NCBI RefSeq assembly: GCF_003994415.1
Contig: NZ_CP034689.1
Span: 124,001-188,000, forward strand
Length of the DNA stretch: 64,000 nt
Reading direction: 5' to 3'
Origin: Achromobacter spanius
GTDB taxonomy: Bacteria > Pseudomonadota > Gammaproteobacteria > Burkholderiales > Burkholderiaceae_B
Position numbers and translations under genes: made by a program. The notes under the pieces are model-generated. The model saw nothing but the letters and a program-made list of their open reading frames with translations. It was not told the origin of the DNA and searched no databases. Below are positions 45,620-52,039 of the stretch, one piece after another (position 1 is the stretch's first letter; every line of letters begins with the position of its first letter).

Positions 45620-46128
45620 TTGCGCTTTTTCACCAGCGCTTCGGTCCGTTCCGCTTGGATCAAGGCATCGAGTTTTTTTAGGTAATCGAGCTCCGCTCGC
45701 AGGTACGCGTTCTCTTCGCGCAACTGCTTCTCTGTCATGTCCTTGGCTGTTGGCTCGGGTGGATACTTGTGTGGCATGGCGGGGCTATCTCGACGTCTGG
45801 GCGCCAATGCGCCCATTCCGCCCTCATCATACCCACGACGCCATTTGCCGATGGTCCCGGAATCGCCCAAGTTGTAAACCGCCACAGCCTGCCTGTCCGA
45901 CAAGCCGTCCTGCTCGATGCGCTTCAACACCTCAAATTTGAATTGCGCCGAATACCGCTTGCGCGGCCTGACTAAACCAGCCCGTCCATGCAGTTGGTAG
46001 ACAGCCACCCATCGCCGCAGCAACGCATAGTCCACGCCGACCTCCCGCGCCACTTCCGCATAACTATGCTGTTCAGACAGATACCGCCGGACAGCGTCCA
46101 GCTTGAACTGCTCGTCGTACTTTGCCAT
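45604..46128 (-). CDS. IS150-group OrfA (helix-turn-helix part of transposase)
   Basis: A 174-aa DNA-binding protein with two helix-turn-helix units: FKLDAVRRYLSEQHSYAEVA (about 7-26) and FKFEVLKRIEQDGLSDRQAV (about 63-82). A C-terminal coiled-coil or leucine-zipper stretch follows (EKQLREENAYLRAELDYLKK, about 132-151). ATG 46128 (MAKYDEQFK) is the IS150-type start with GGGGG upstream. The end contains the GTGAAAAAG slippery region that allows OrfAB fusion with the downstream orfB. Confidence 0.93.
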   Translation of the reverse strand: MAKYDEQFKLDAVRRYLSEQHSYAEVAREVGVDYALLRRWVAVYQLHGRAGLVRPRKRYSAQFKFEVLKRIEQDGLSDRQAVAVYNLGDSGTIGKWRRGYDEGGMGALAPRRRDSPAMPHKYPPEPTAKDMTEKQLREENAYLRAELDYLKKLDALIQAERTEALVKKRKWSKG

Positions 46129-46156
46129 GCAAAAAACCCCCGAAGGATGGATCAAA

Positions 46157-46180
46157 GTCCAACTTTCGGGGGTCAGTTCA
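46157..46180. repeat. IS right terminal inverted repeat
   Basis: Begins GTCCAACTTTC and ends GGGGGTCAGTTCA. It pairs with 44750-44773. Confidence 0.9.
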
Positions 46181-46232
46181 CCTGGTGCGGGCTTTCATAC
46201 TATCTTGCGATATTTTGAACTGCGGTTTTGTG

Positions 46233-46247
46233 CGGTGAAAGGAATCG
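46233..46247. repeat. Distal copy of tRNA-Thr 3' segment (putative att site)
   Basis: CGGTGAAAGGAATCG, identical and in the same orientation to 48701-48715 inside tRNA-Thr. Three more bases match on the left if one C is skipped. No other tRNA sequence is present here, so this is a fragment, as expected for the distal attachment site of an integrated element. Confidence 0.7.
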
Positions 46248-46520
46248 TATTGTTGTTGGAGGCCGCGCCAATTCTGGAGAATAGAACTTAAAAATGAATG
46301 CTCACCCCAGGAGTACCCCCATATTCAGAAATCTGCGTGTATGTCATGCGCTGCCCGGGCGACCGAAGGGGGCTGGACACTAGGCCTTTTCGAGTAGCAT
46401 CTATGCTTCGAACGGGCGCGCGTCTGCGCGATGATGAGTCGGGACAGCGGGTAAGGTCATAGCAAAAGCGTGGCAGGAAACCGTACATGGCGACATACAA
46501 AGACGTCCAGGAATGCACCC
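46248..46520. other. Left part of island, no gene seen
   Basis: About 270 bp of mixed composition. Open frames on either strand lack ribosome-binding sites and family features. It may carry the promoter of the 46521 gene. Confidence 0.4.
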
Positions 46521-46763
46521 ATGATCGTTTATGTAGGCATGCGCCGCGTAGTCAGAGTCATATCAATAGCAGCTTGGGTTGCGCTCGCCGCGTTCATTTG
46601 GATAGCTGCGCTCTCTTACCCTGACCATGTTGGCGTCTACGCATCCTCGGTATTTGGTGTTGTCGCTTACATCATCATTCAAGCCATCGCCTGGGTGACG
46701 GCAGGATTTTCAGAGAATCCCAAGGGCGACGACGGCCTCATCCGATGGCCTTTCAAGTCCTGA
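46521..46763 (+). CDS. Small integral membrane protein, 80 aa
   Basis: From ATG 46521 (AGGA 8 bases upstream). There are two predicted helices: about residues 10-30 (VVRVISIAAWVALAAFIWIA) and about 38-60 (VGVYASSVFGVVAYIIIQAI). The short polar tail is ENPKGDDGLIRWPFKS. No family is recognised. It lies 111 bp ahead of the coupled cassette genes on the same strand, inside the putative tRNA-Thr island. Small two-helix proteins are frequent partners in phage-defence or toxin systems, but nothing in this sequence proves such a role. Confidence 0.55.
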   Translation: MIVYVGMRRVVRVISIAAWVALAAFIWIAALSYPDHVGVYASSVFGVVAYIIIQAIAWVTAGFSENPKGDDGLIRWPFKS

Positions 46764-46874
46764 GCAACCTTTTGCAGTCGGCATGTGTATCGGAGAATGT
46801 TCCAGAATGGAGCTTGTATTCATAAATCTGAGCGCCCCTCCCCCAGCCTCAGAAGAACAAGATAAGGGACTGTA

Positions 46875-47336
46875 GTGAACAACGTTACGGCTGCAGAAGC
46901 GTACGAGATGCTCTCATTGCCATTGACATGTGAAGATTGCCCTGACTGGCTTCCAGGCAACGAATTGAAGGGCCTTCTCAGCATGAGCTGCGGTCTACTC
47001 GATGCAAACGGACGGAGCGCGAAACTAATTGTCGAGCTCAGATTCCGGCGCTCCAGTAAGACGAATGTCGCGCAGTATGTCTTCTCCGTCTTCCGTAGAG
47101 TGTTGCCGAAGGGCTTGGAGCGGGTCTACCAGCTAGACGTCATGCAATGGCCCAAGCCGGTGCGCGATCAGCACCAAATGCCTCATGAGCATTTTGGCAA
47201 CGAACGTAACCTGGGGGATGATTCCTGGGCAAAATGGTCTTATGATGAAGTCTTGGCGTACTTCTGCGCCAGAACGAACATCACGTTCGTTCCTCCGGTT
47301 CCGCACCCGGAAGAGCTCCGACTGAAGGGGCAATAA
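46875..47336 (+). CDS. Unrecognised 153-aa protein, first gene of coupled cassette
   Basis: GTG start at 46875 preceded by AAGGG. The product begins MNNVTAAEAYEMLSLPLTCE and is soluble and basic in the middle (VELRFRRSSKTNVAQYVFSV). The second half has an aromatic/His-containing stretch (QHQMPHEHFG, then WAKWSYDEVLAYFCARTNI). The layout (N-terminal helical part, beta-rich core, conserved His region, C-terminal helix) reminds me of DUF6978-type proteins, known as partners of DUF1828 proteins, but this is from memory. Its stop overlaps the ATG of the DUF1828 gene (TAATG), so the two are cotranslated. Confidence 0.6.
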   Translation: MNNVTAAEAYEMLSLPLTCEDCPDWLPGNELKGLLSMSCGLLDANGRSAKLIVELRFRRSSKTNVAQYVFSVFRRVLPKGLERVYQLDVMQWPKPVRDQHQMPHEHFGNERNLGDDSWAKWSYDEVLAYFCARTNITFVPPVPHPEELRLKGQ

Positions 47337-48088
47337 TGATCTGCGACAAGATACAAGACATCCTCGGGCTTACCTGCTTCCCTCTCAACGATGAGGGAAG
47401 CTTAGCGATGATTTCCACCCCGTTCACCTTCGAAGATGGTGACGGCGTCCCCGTGTACATCGAGAAGGTGCCGGGGCATGTCCGATTCTTCGACGACGGC
47501 GGGGTGGTCATGCATTTCTTAGGCCGGGGTCTGTCGTTGGATTCCGGCAGAAAGACCCGATTCCTCAAAACGATTGCCCAACACAACGGCGCGACGTTCA
47601 ACGAGGACGGTGAACTTGAAGTCTGGGCGCCAGAAGCGCAGGCAAACATGGCCTTTGCTAAGTACATGGCCACTGTATTGGGGCTGGTTAGCTGGGAGCG
47701 CGAGCAACAAGGCACATCCACAGACATATCCTTTTTCATCGAGGAAGTAGCTATGTGCCTGAAGGCTTGGAAGCCGGCTGACGAACTGGTGGAAGGACCG
47801 GAATTTACCGGGATATCCGGCCACGCCTACCGGTTCGATTTCCAGCAAGGTAGCGACATAGTCATCGCGATTTCGCCTCACCCCCTTTCGGTGAGTGCGG
47901 CATTGAAAAAGATGGTCGATGTCATTAGTGCTCCTTTCAACCAGAACATCTCGCTAACGGTTGTCCTCGATGACCGCGCCCAGCCAGATCAAGCCAAAAG
48001 TGAAGGCGCAGTTCTGGGCGCGGTGGCGGGTGTCCTAATGATGAGCAAGCTAGAGCATCTGGCCAGCGTGCATAGTTCGATCAACTAG
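47336..48088 (+). CDS. DUF1828/DUF1829-type protein, second gene of coupled cassette
   Basis: A 250-aa soluble protein. The N-terminal half matches the DUF1828 pattern: ISTPFTFEDGDGVPVYIEKV, then VRFFDDGGVVMHFLGRGLSL and a downstream NEDGEL. The C-terminal half (GISGHAYRFDFQQGSDIVIA, then LTVVLDDRAQP) resembles DUF1829. These domains are common on phages, plasmids and islands and have no firm function. ATG 47336 overlaps the previous stop by one base, with AAGGGG just inside the upstream gene. A clear terminator closes the unit. A defence or toxin-antitoxin role is inference from context only. Confidence 0.7.
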   Translation: MICDKIQDILGLTCFPLNDEGSLAMISTPFTFEDGDGVPVYIEKVPGHVRFFDDGGVVMHFLGRGLSLDSGRKTRFLKTIAQHNGATFNEDGELEVWAPEAQANMAFAKYMATVLGLVSWEREQQGTSTDISFFIEEVAMCLKAWKPADELVEGPEFTGISGHAYRFDFQQGSDIVIAISPHPLSVSAALKKMVDVISAPFNQNISLTVVLDDRAQPDQAKSEGAVLGAVAGVLMMSKLEHLASVHSSIN

Positions 48089-48108
48089 GAATCTCAAGTG
48101 TCTTAAAG

Positions 48109-48131
48109 AGCCACCTCCGGGTGGCTTTTTT
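48109..48131 (+). terminator. Rho-independent terminator of the DUF1828 cassette
   Basis: A 7-bp stem AGCCACC/GGTGGCT with loop TCCG, followed by six T. Located 20 bp after the stop codon. Confidence 0.85.
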
Positions 48132-48540
48132 GTTGGCCGCTCGCATTTGCCAATAGATACCCAGGCGGTTCGGAGCACATGGGAACTTACGCATTCGCCG
48201 TGTGCCATTCATAGCATCAACTAACCATATTTCAACAGTCTGTAGCCACCGCTACTATCCCACTTCACCACGTCCGAATCCCTCAAATGCCACCCACGGC
48301 AGCTCGCGAATCTCGCGGACAGCCAGCTCGAACGCCCGATCGCCCTGGCGCGGATTTGGTTCTCAGAAATAAATATCCTCGGTTGACTGTACTGGTACGA
48401 TCTATGCCTTCTCGCCCTCGGATAAGACTGGCGCTTAGGCACCGACGCTAATTCAGTCTTCGGAAGGATGCCCACTTAAAAGTGGTAAGGACTATCGGAG
48501 ACAGTGGCTGCGCCCAAAACGTGTTCGCGGGGCGCTTACC
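48132..48540. other. Right part of island, no intact gene
   Basis: About 400 bp without a credible complete gene. A leftward frame at 48221-48475 lacks a ribosome-binding site and family features. The region may contain decayed integrase sequence leading to the tail at 48547. Confidence 0.4.
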
Positions 48541-48546
48541 CTAGCC

Positions 48547-48650
48547 ATGGTGGCGCGCTACGCAAACCAAGATGGCGATTACATCCATGCTGCATTGGAC
48601 AAGCTTGACGGCCGTTTGGCCGAAACAATTGCGCCAAATTACGCAAACAA
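48547..48650 (+). pseudogene. Probable C-terminal remnant of a tyrosine integrase
   Basis: The frame beginning at 48547 reads MVARYANQDGDYIHAALDKL and continues DGRLAETIAPNYANKKG. MV-x-RYA followed by a helix of this length is the usual C-terminus of phage-type tyrosine recombinases, the Tyr being catalytic. Upstream in frame no integrase core is recognised, so the gene is truncated or scrambled. It lies 45 bp from the 3' end of tRNA-Thr, exactly where an island integrase is expected. The frame runs on into the antisense of the tRNA, which is not coding. Confidence 0.45.
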
Positions 48651-48653
48651 AAA

Positions 48654-48678
48654 AGGCCGATCCATAAGGAATCGGCCT
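48654..48678 (-). terminator. Terminator downstream of tRNA-Thr
   Basis: On the minus strand AGGCCGAT, a 9-base loop, ATCGGCCT and TTTTTT. It lies 16 bp after the tRNA 3' end and is likely brought in or left by the island. Confidence 0.8.
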
Positions 48679-48694
48679 AGCGCATTGATTTCAT

Positions 48695-48770
48695 TGGTGC
48701 CGGTGAAAGGAATCGAACCCTCGACCTTCTCATTACAAGTGAGCTGCTCTACCAACTGAGCTACACCGGC
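48695..48770 (-). tRNA. tRNA-Thr (anticodon TGT)
   Basis: A 76-nt cloverleaf on the minus strand: acceptor GCCGGTG with CACCGGC, D-arm GCTCAGTTGGTAGAGC, anticodon loop CTTGTAA (TGT), T-arm GGTTCGATTCC, encoded CCA. Bases 48701-48715 of its 3' half are duplicated at 46233-46247, marking it as an integration site. Confidence 0.97.
48701..48715. repeat. tRNA-Thr-internal copy of the 15-bp direct repeat (putative att site)
   Basis: CGGTGAAAGGAATCG within the acceptor/T-arm part of tRNA-Thr; identical to 46233-46247. Confidence 0.7.
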
Positions 48771-48870
48771 ACGGCGTGCCGGGGCACGCGCAGGGACTGC
48801 ATTGTAATGAATATTGCGGCGTTTGTAAGGCCAGCATCCCCCAGGGGGAAAACGGGTCCGCCGTCCTCCT

Positions 48871-49905
48871 TTATCGCGGAATCTTTTGCGGCTGGCCGTG
48901 ATGCAGCGATGCCGTGATGGCACGGGCAATACGCGTGGCTTCGGTGGCGTCTTGGAGCGACAGCGGCGAGGCGCCGCCCATGCGGCAGGCGTTTACGAAA
49001 GCCGTCAGCTCATGACGAAAGGCATCGGAGAAGCGCTCGAAGAAATCGGCCGTCGCCTGATGCCGCACGCCGTGCTCGTCACTGCGCACAACGTGGTCGC
49101 GGGGTGCGCCCTGTCCGATCAATAGCTTGCCCTCTGTGCCGATGATTTCGGTGTGTTGCTCGTGTCCGTGCGCGAATGTGCGCGACGCATAGAACACGGC
49201 GCGGGCGCCACCCTCGAATTCAACGATGGCCAGCCCGTTGTCCACGTCACCCATGGCGGCCAGTTCATCATGAACCGCAATGGTGCCGCTGGCGAACGCG
49301 CGCGTGGCCTTGGGATTGCCCAGCATCCAGCGCGCCAGATCGACGTCATGCACGCTGCAATCCATGAAGATGCCACCCGAGGTGGGCGCGAAGGCGAGGA
49401 AGCCGCCGTCCGGGTCAAGGCGGTCGCAGGTTTGCGAGCGCACCAGGAAGGGCCGGCCGATGTCGCCTTGCCGGACGCTGTCGAAGGCGTGGGCGTGGCT
49501 GGGGTCGAAACGCCTGACGAAGCCCACCATGGCGATCAGGTCGGGGCGTTCCGATGCGGCGGCCTCCACCCGCAGACAATCCGCCACATCAAGCGCCAAG
49601 GGCTTTTCGATGAAGACGTGCTTGCCTGCCTGCAGCGCGGCGATGGCCTGGTCGGCATGCAGGGACGTGGGGGTGACCAGCACGATGGCGTCAAGGTCGG
49701 GATCTTGCAAGAAGGCATTGAAATCGCGGTATGTCTTGCGGACGCCCAGCTTGGCTTGCGCGTAGGCGAGCTCGGTTTCGACCGGACTGCACGCAGCAGC
49801 CAAGATGCAGTCAGGCGTATGAAACGCCAGGTTTTCCGCGTGTCGTCGCCCAAGCCGGCCCATGCCGGCGATACCGACGCGCAAGGGTGCGCTTGCAGTG
49901 CTCAT
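48871..49905 (-). CDS. Gfo/Idh/MocA-family oxidoreductase (inositol or related sugar dehydrogenase)
   Basis: An NAD(P)-dependent dehydrogenase of 344 aa. The N-terminal Rossmann motif is GIAGMGRLGRRHAENLA (about 10-26), the conserved EKP is in HVFIEKPLAL, and the catalytic-domain motif is FMDCSVHDVDLARWMLG. ATG 49905 gives the canonical N-terminus. It follows a second enzyme of the same family by 11 bp, and both lie downstream of the RpiR regulator. In this inositol locus it probably oxidises myo-, scyllo- or D-chiro-inositol, or the 2-keto form; which one cannot be told. Confidence 0.88.
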   Translation of the reverse strand: MSTASAPLRVGIAGMGRLGRRHAENLAFHTPDCILAAACSPVETELAYAQAKLGVRKTYRDFNAFLQDPDLDAIVLVTPTSLHADQAIAALQAGKHVFIEKPLALDVADCLRVEAAASERPDLIAMVGFVRRFDPSHAHAFDSVRQGDIGRPFLVRSQTCDRLDPDGGFLAFAPTSGGIFMDCSVHDVDLARWMLGNPKATRAFASGTIAVHDELAAMGDVDNGLAIVEFEGGARAVFYASRTFAHGHEQHTEIIGTEGKLLIGQGAPRDHVVRSDEHGVRHQATADFFERFSDAFRHELTAFVNACRMGGASPLSLQDATEATRIARAITASLHHGQPQKIPR

Positions 49906-49916
49906 GGTGGCGCCTC

Positions 49917-50900
49917 TCAAAGTGCGACCGGCTGGCCGCTGGACAGGGATTGGGTGGCGGCATCCGCGAGCCGTTGCGCGGCGACGCCATCGGCGATCGT
50001 GGTGCCCAGCGCGCCGCCCGAGCGCAATTGCGTGAAGAAATGGTCCAGCTCCAGCCGGTAGGCTTGCCCGTAGCGTTGCAGGAAGAATGGCTCGGGTACG
50101 TCGCGAACAAGTCCCGCCGCCGTCCAGTGCTCGACCTCGGTGGGGCGATGGTTGCCGCAGGCCAGCATGCCGTCGGAACCCAGGATTTCGAAGCGCTGAT
50201 CGTAGCCATAGGCGGCCCGGCGCGACGCGTTGATCTGGCAGAGTTTGCCGCTGGCCGTGCGCAGCGTCACGGCGGCGGAATCGATGTCGCCGGCGTCCGC
50301 AATGCGCGGGTCCGTCAGGCACGAGCCGCTTGCATGGATCATCGTTGCCTCTTCTCCTAGCAGCCAGCGAAAGACGTCGAAGTCGTGGATCAGCATGTCG
50401 CGAAACATGCCGCCCGATTGGCGCAGATAAGCCTGGCTGGGTGCACTGGGATCGCGGCTGGTGATGATCAGCATCTCCGGCGTGCCGATCGCGCCGCGCT
50501 GCAAGCGATCGCGGGCAGAGGCGAAGGTAGGGTCAAAGCGGCGTTGGAAGCCCATCATGCAGCGCACATTTGCCGCGGCCACGGCGTCCTGGCAGCGGAT
50601 GGCGCGCTCGGTGGACAGGTCCACCGGTTTCTCGCAAAAGATGTGTTTGCCGGCGTGTGCGGCGCGCAGGATCAGGTCGCTGTGCGTGTCGGTGGACGAG
50701 CAGATCAGCACGGCGTCTATGTCGGGGTCGTTCAAGGCGTCTTGCTCGCTTGCCCGGCGTGCGCCGTGCTTGTGCGCCAGTGCGTCCGCCAAGCCGGTGG
50801 CGGGGTCGCACACCGTCGCCAGTGTCAGGCCCGGCATGGCGGCCAGGTTGGCGGCGTGGATAGCACCGATACGTCCGGCGCCGAAGAGTGCGACTTTCAT
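49917..50900 (-). CDS. iolG: Inositol 2-dehydrogenase (Gfo/Idh/MocA family)
   Basis: A 327-aa enzyme expected to oxidise myo-inositol to 2-keto-myo-inositol, the first step of the iol pathway. The Rossmann motif is FGAGRIGAIHAANLA (about 5-19), the EKP motif is HIFCEKPVDL (K97) and the substrate-domain motif is FRDMLIHDFDVFRWLLGE with the catalytic Asp/His. The GFQRRFDPTFA segment is typical of IolG. It lies 21 bp after the RpiR regulator gene on the same strand. The iolG name is supported by the iolC-D-E-B genes across the divergent promoter. Confidence 0.88.
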   Translation of the reverse strand: MKVALFGAGRIGAIHAANLAAMPGLTLATVCDPATGLADALAHKHGARRASEQDALNDPDIDAVLICSSTDTHSDLILRAAHAGKHIFCEKPVDLSTERAIRCQDAVAAANVRCMMGFQRRFDPTFASARDRLQRGAIGTPEMLIITSRDPSAPSQAYLRQSGGMFRDMLIHDFDVFRWLLGEEATMIHASGSCLTDPRIADAGDIDSAAVTLRTASGKLCQINASRRAAYGYDQRFEILGSDGMLACGNHRPTEVEHWTAAGLVRDVPEPFFLQRYGQAYRLELDHFFTQLRSGGALGTTIADGVAAQRLADAATQSLSSGQPVAL

Positions 50901-50921
50901 GCTGCAGCCTCCGCAAAGGGG

Positions 50922-51818
50922 TCAGGGTCTGGCGCGCGCTTGCGCGGCGCCGGTTTCGCTGGCGTCAAACTTCAATTCCAGTTTGTAGGCCAGCGCGATG
51001 AACAACGACTGCACCAGGCTCATGGTGCTGGTCAGGGATCGGAAACCGAAGGTGGAGCTTTCCTGCACGACCAGGGTGGCGCTGGCCACGCGCGCGATGG
51101 GGCTCATCTGGCTGTCGGAAATCGCGATGACGCGCGCGCCGCGCGCCACCGCTTCCGTCACGGTGGCAACCGTTTCGTCGGCATAGGGAATAAAGGAGAT
51201 GGCGATCATCACATCGCCCGCGCCCAAGCTGCGTAGCTGGCCTTCTTGCATGTGGCCCAATCCGCTCATCCAATGCACCGTCTTGCGGGTGTGCTGCAGC
51301 GCATAGGCCAGATACGCGCCCACCGGAAACGAGCGCCGCGACGCCACCACCCACACGGCGGGCGTCTCTTCAAGCAGGCTTACCGCCGCATCGAAAGCCT
51401 TGGGATCCAGATCGCGTGACAAGGCTTCCAGGCTGGCGATGCCGCCGCCGATGACCTCGTGCGACAAGGTCGACAGCGAAAGGTCTGCGGGCGCGGACTC
51501 GATCAGGTCACGAATCCGGTCCTGGTAGCTGCGGCCCGGCGCAATCTGCTGCGCCATGCCATCGCGAAACAGTTGCTGCATGTCCGAGAACCCGGAAAAC
51601 CCGAAATGCTTGGCGAAGCGCACGATCGCCGACGGCTGCGCCTGGCAACGCTCGGCCATGTCCTGGATGCGGTCCAGGGCGACGTGGTCGCGGTTTTGCT
51701 CGATGTATCTGCCCACCGCTTTGAGCTGACGGCTCAGGCCCGGGTACTGATGCGAGATATCGCCAAGAAATTGCGCGACGGTGGCGTAGGGGGCGGTCTT
51801 GGTGGCGGATTTCGGCAT
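50922..51818 (-). CDS. iolR: RpiR-family transcriptional regulator, IolR-like
   Basis: A 298-aa regulator with an N-terminal HTH_6 domain (VALDRIQDMAERCQAQPSAI followed by VRFAKHFGFSGFSDMQQLFR) and a C-terminal SIS sugar-phosphate-binding domain (about 135-270, with VVASRRSFPVGAYLAYALQH and the SFIPYADETV loop). Start 51818 (MPKSATKTAP) is favoured; an in-frame ATG at 51881 is possible. RpiR-type IolR repressors control inositol genes in alphaproteobacteria. A GGAA-N6-TTCC-like site lies in the divergent gap. The expected inducer is a 2-deoxy-5-keto-gluconate phosphate; this is inference. Confidence 0.88.
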   Translation of the reverse strand: MPKSATKTAPYATVAQFLGDISHQYPGLSRQLKAVGRYIEQNRDHVALDRIQDMAERCQAQPSAIVRFAKHFGFSGFSDMQQLFRDGMAQQIAPGRSYQDRIRDLIESAPADLSLSTLSHEVIGGGIASLEALSRDLDPKAFDAAVSLLEETPAVWVVASRRSFPVGAYLAYALQHTRKTVHWMSGLGHMQEGQLRSLGAGDVMIAISFIPYADETVATVTEAVARGARVIAISDSQMSPIARVASATLVVQESSTFGFRSLTSTMSLVQSLFIALAYKLELKFDASETGAAQARARP

Positions 51819-51891
51819 GGCGGCTCGGCTATTGGGAAGACTCGGTATCGGGGGCGGATCGAACGAATTATAGGAATCCATAGGAATATTT

Positions 51892-51905
51892 AGAAAATTA
51901 TTTCC
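51892..51905. promoter_or_regulatory. IolR-like operator motif
   Basis: AGAAAATTATTTCC fits GGAA-N6-TTCC, the motif I recall for Sinorhizobium IolR, with one mismatch. GGAAT direct repeats (51873-51877 and 51883-51887) and ATTCC copies (51930-51939) surround it in a strongly AT-rich island between the divergent units. Confidence 0.5.
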
Positions 51906-52039
51906 ATAGGGTTTACTCTCACAAATTAAATTCCATTCCGGCCTATGATCCCTGCACATTGATCGGCCAGACGCTGGAACGGCAAGGGCTTGACGACACA
52001 AGCCCGCCGCCCTGCCGCAACGCCGCACGGAGAAGACAG

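Larger units (their letters stand above)
44750..46180 (-). mobile_element. Complete IS3-family insertion sequence, IS150 group, 1431 bp
   Basis: Two overlapping ORFs (orfA 45604-46128, orfB 44780-45619) are bounded by 24-bp terminal inverted repeats at 44750-44773 and 46157-46180 (22 of 24 bases match, ends TG...CA). A 3-bp direct repeat CCT flanks the element (44747-44749 and 46181-46183), fitting IS3-family target duplication. Both ORFs look intact, so the element is probably active. Removing it and one CCT rejoins a hairpin with a T-run, so it appears to have landed in a terminator. Confidence 0.92.
46233..48715. mobile_element. Putative mini-island integrated at tRNA-Thr
   Basis: About 2.5 kb bounded by a 15-bp direct repeat of the tRNA-Thr gene. 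GC content is visibly lower than in the surroundings. It contains a small membrane protein, a coupled pair (153-aa protein and DUF1828-type protein), and a probable integrase tail next to the tRNA. No intact integrase is present, so it is probably immobile on its own. Confidence 0.6.

Noticed and set aside
46288..46518. A 76-aa leftward ORF between the att copy and the small membrane protein
   Set aside because: No ribosome-binding site and no family features; overlaps the probable promoter of the 46521 gene.
48221..48475. An 84-aa leftward ORF in the island
   Set aside because: No ribosome-binding site, no recognisable domain, Arg/Ser-rich composition; probably non-coding.
48547..48759. A 70-aa protein running through tRNA-Thr
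   Set aside because: The last part (GIEPSTFSLQ...) is the antisense translation of the tRNA, a known annotation artefact. Only the first 35 residues are kept as a possible integrase tail.
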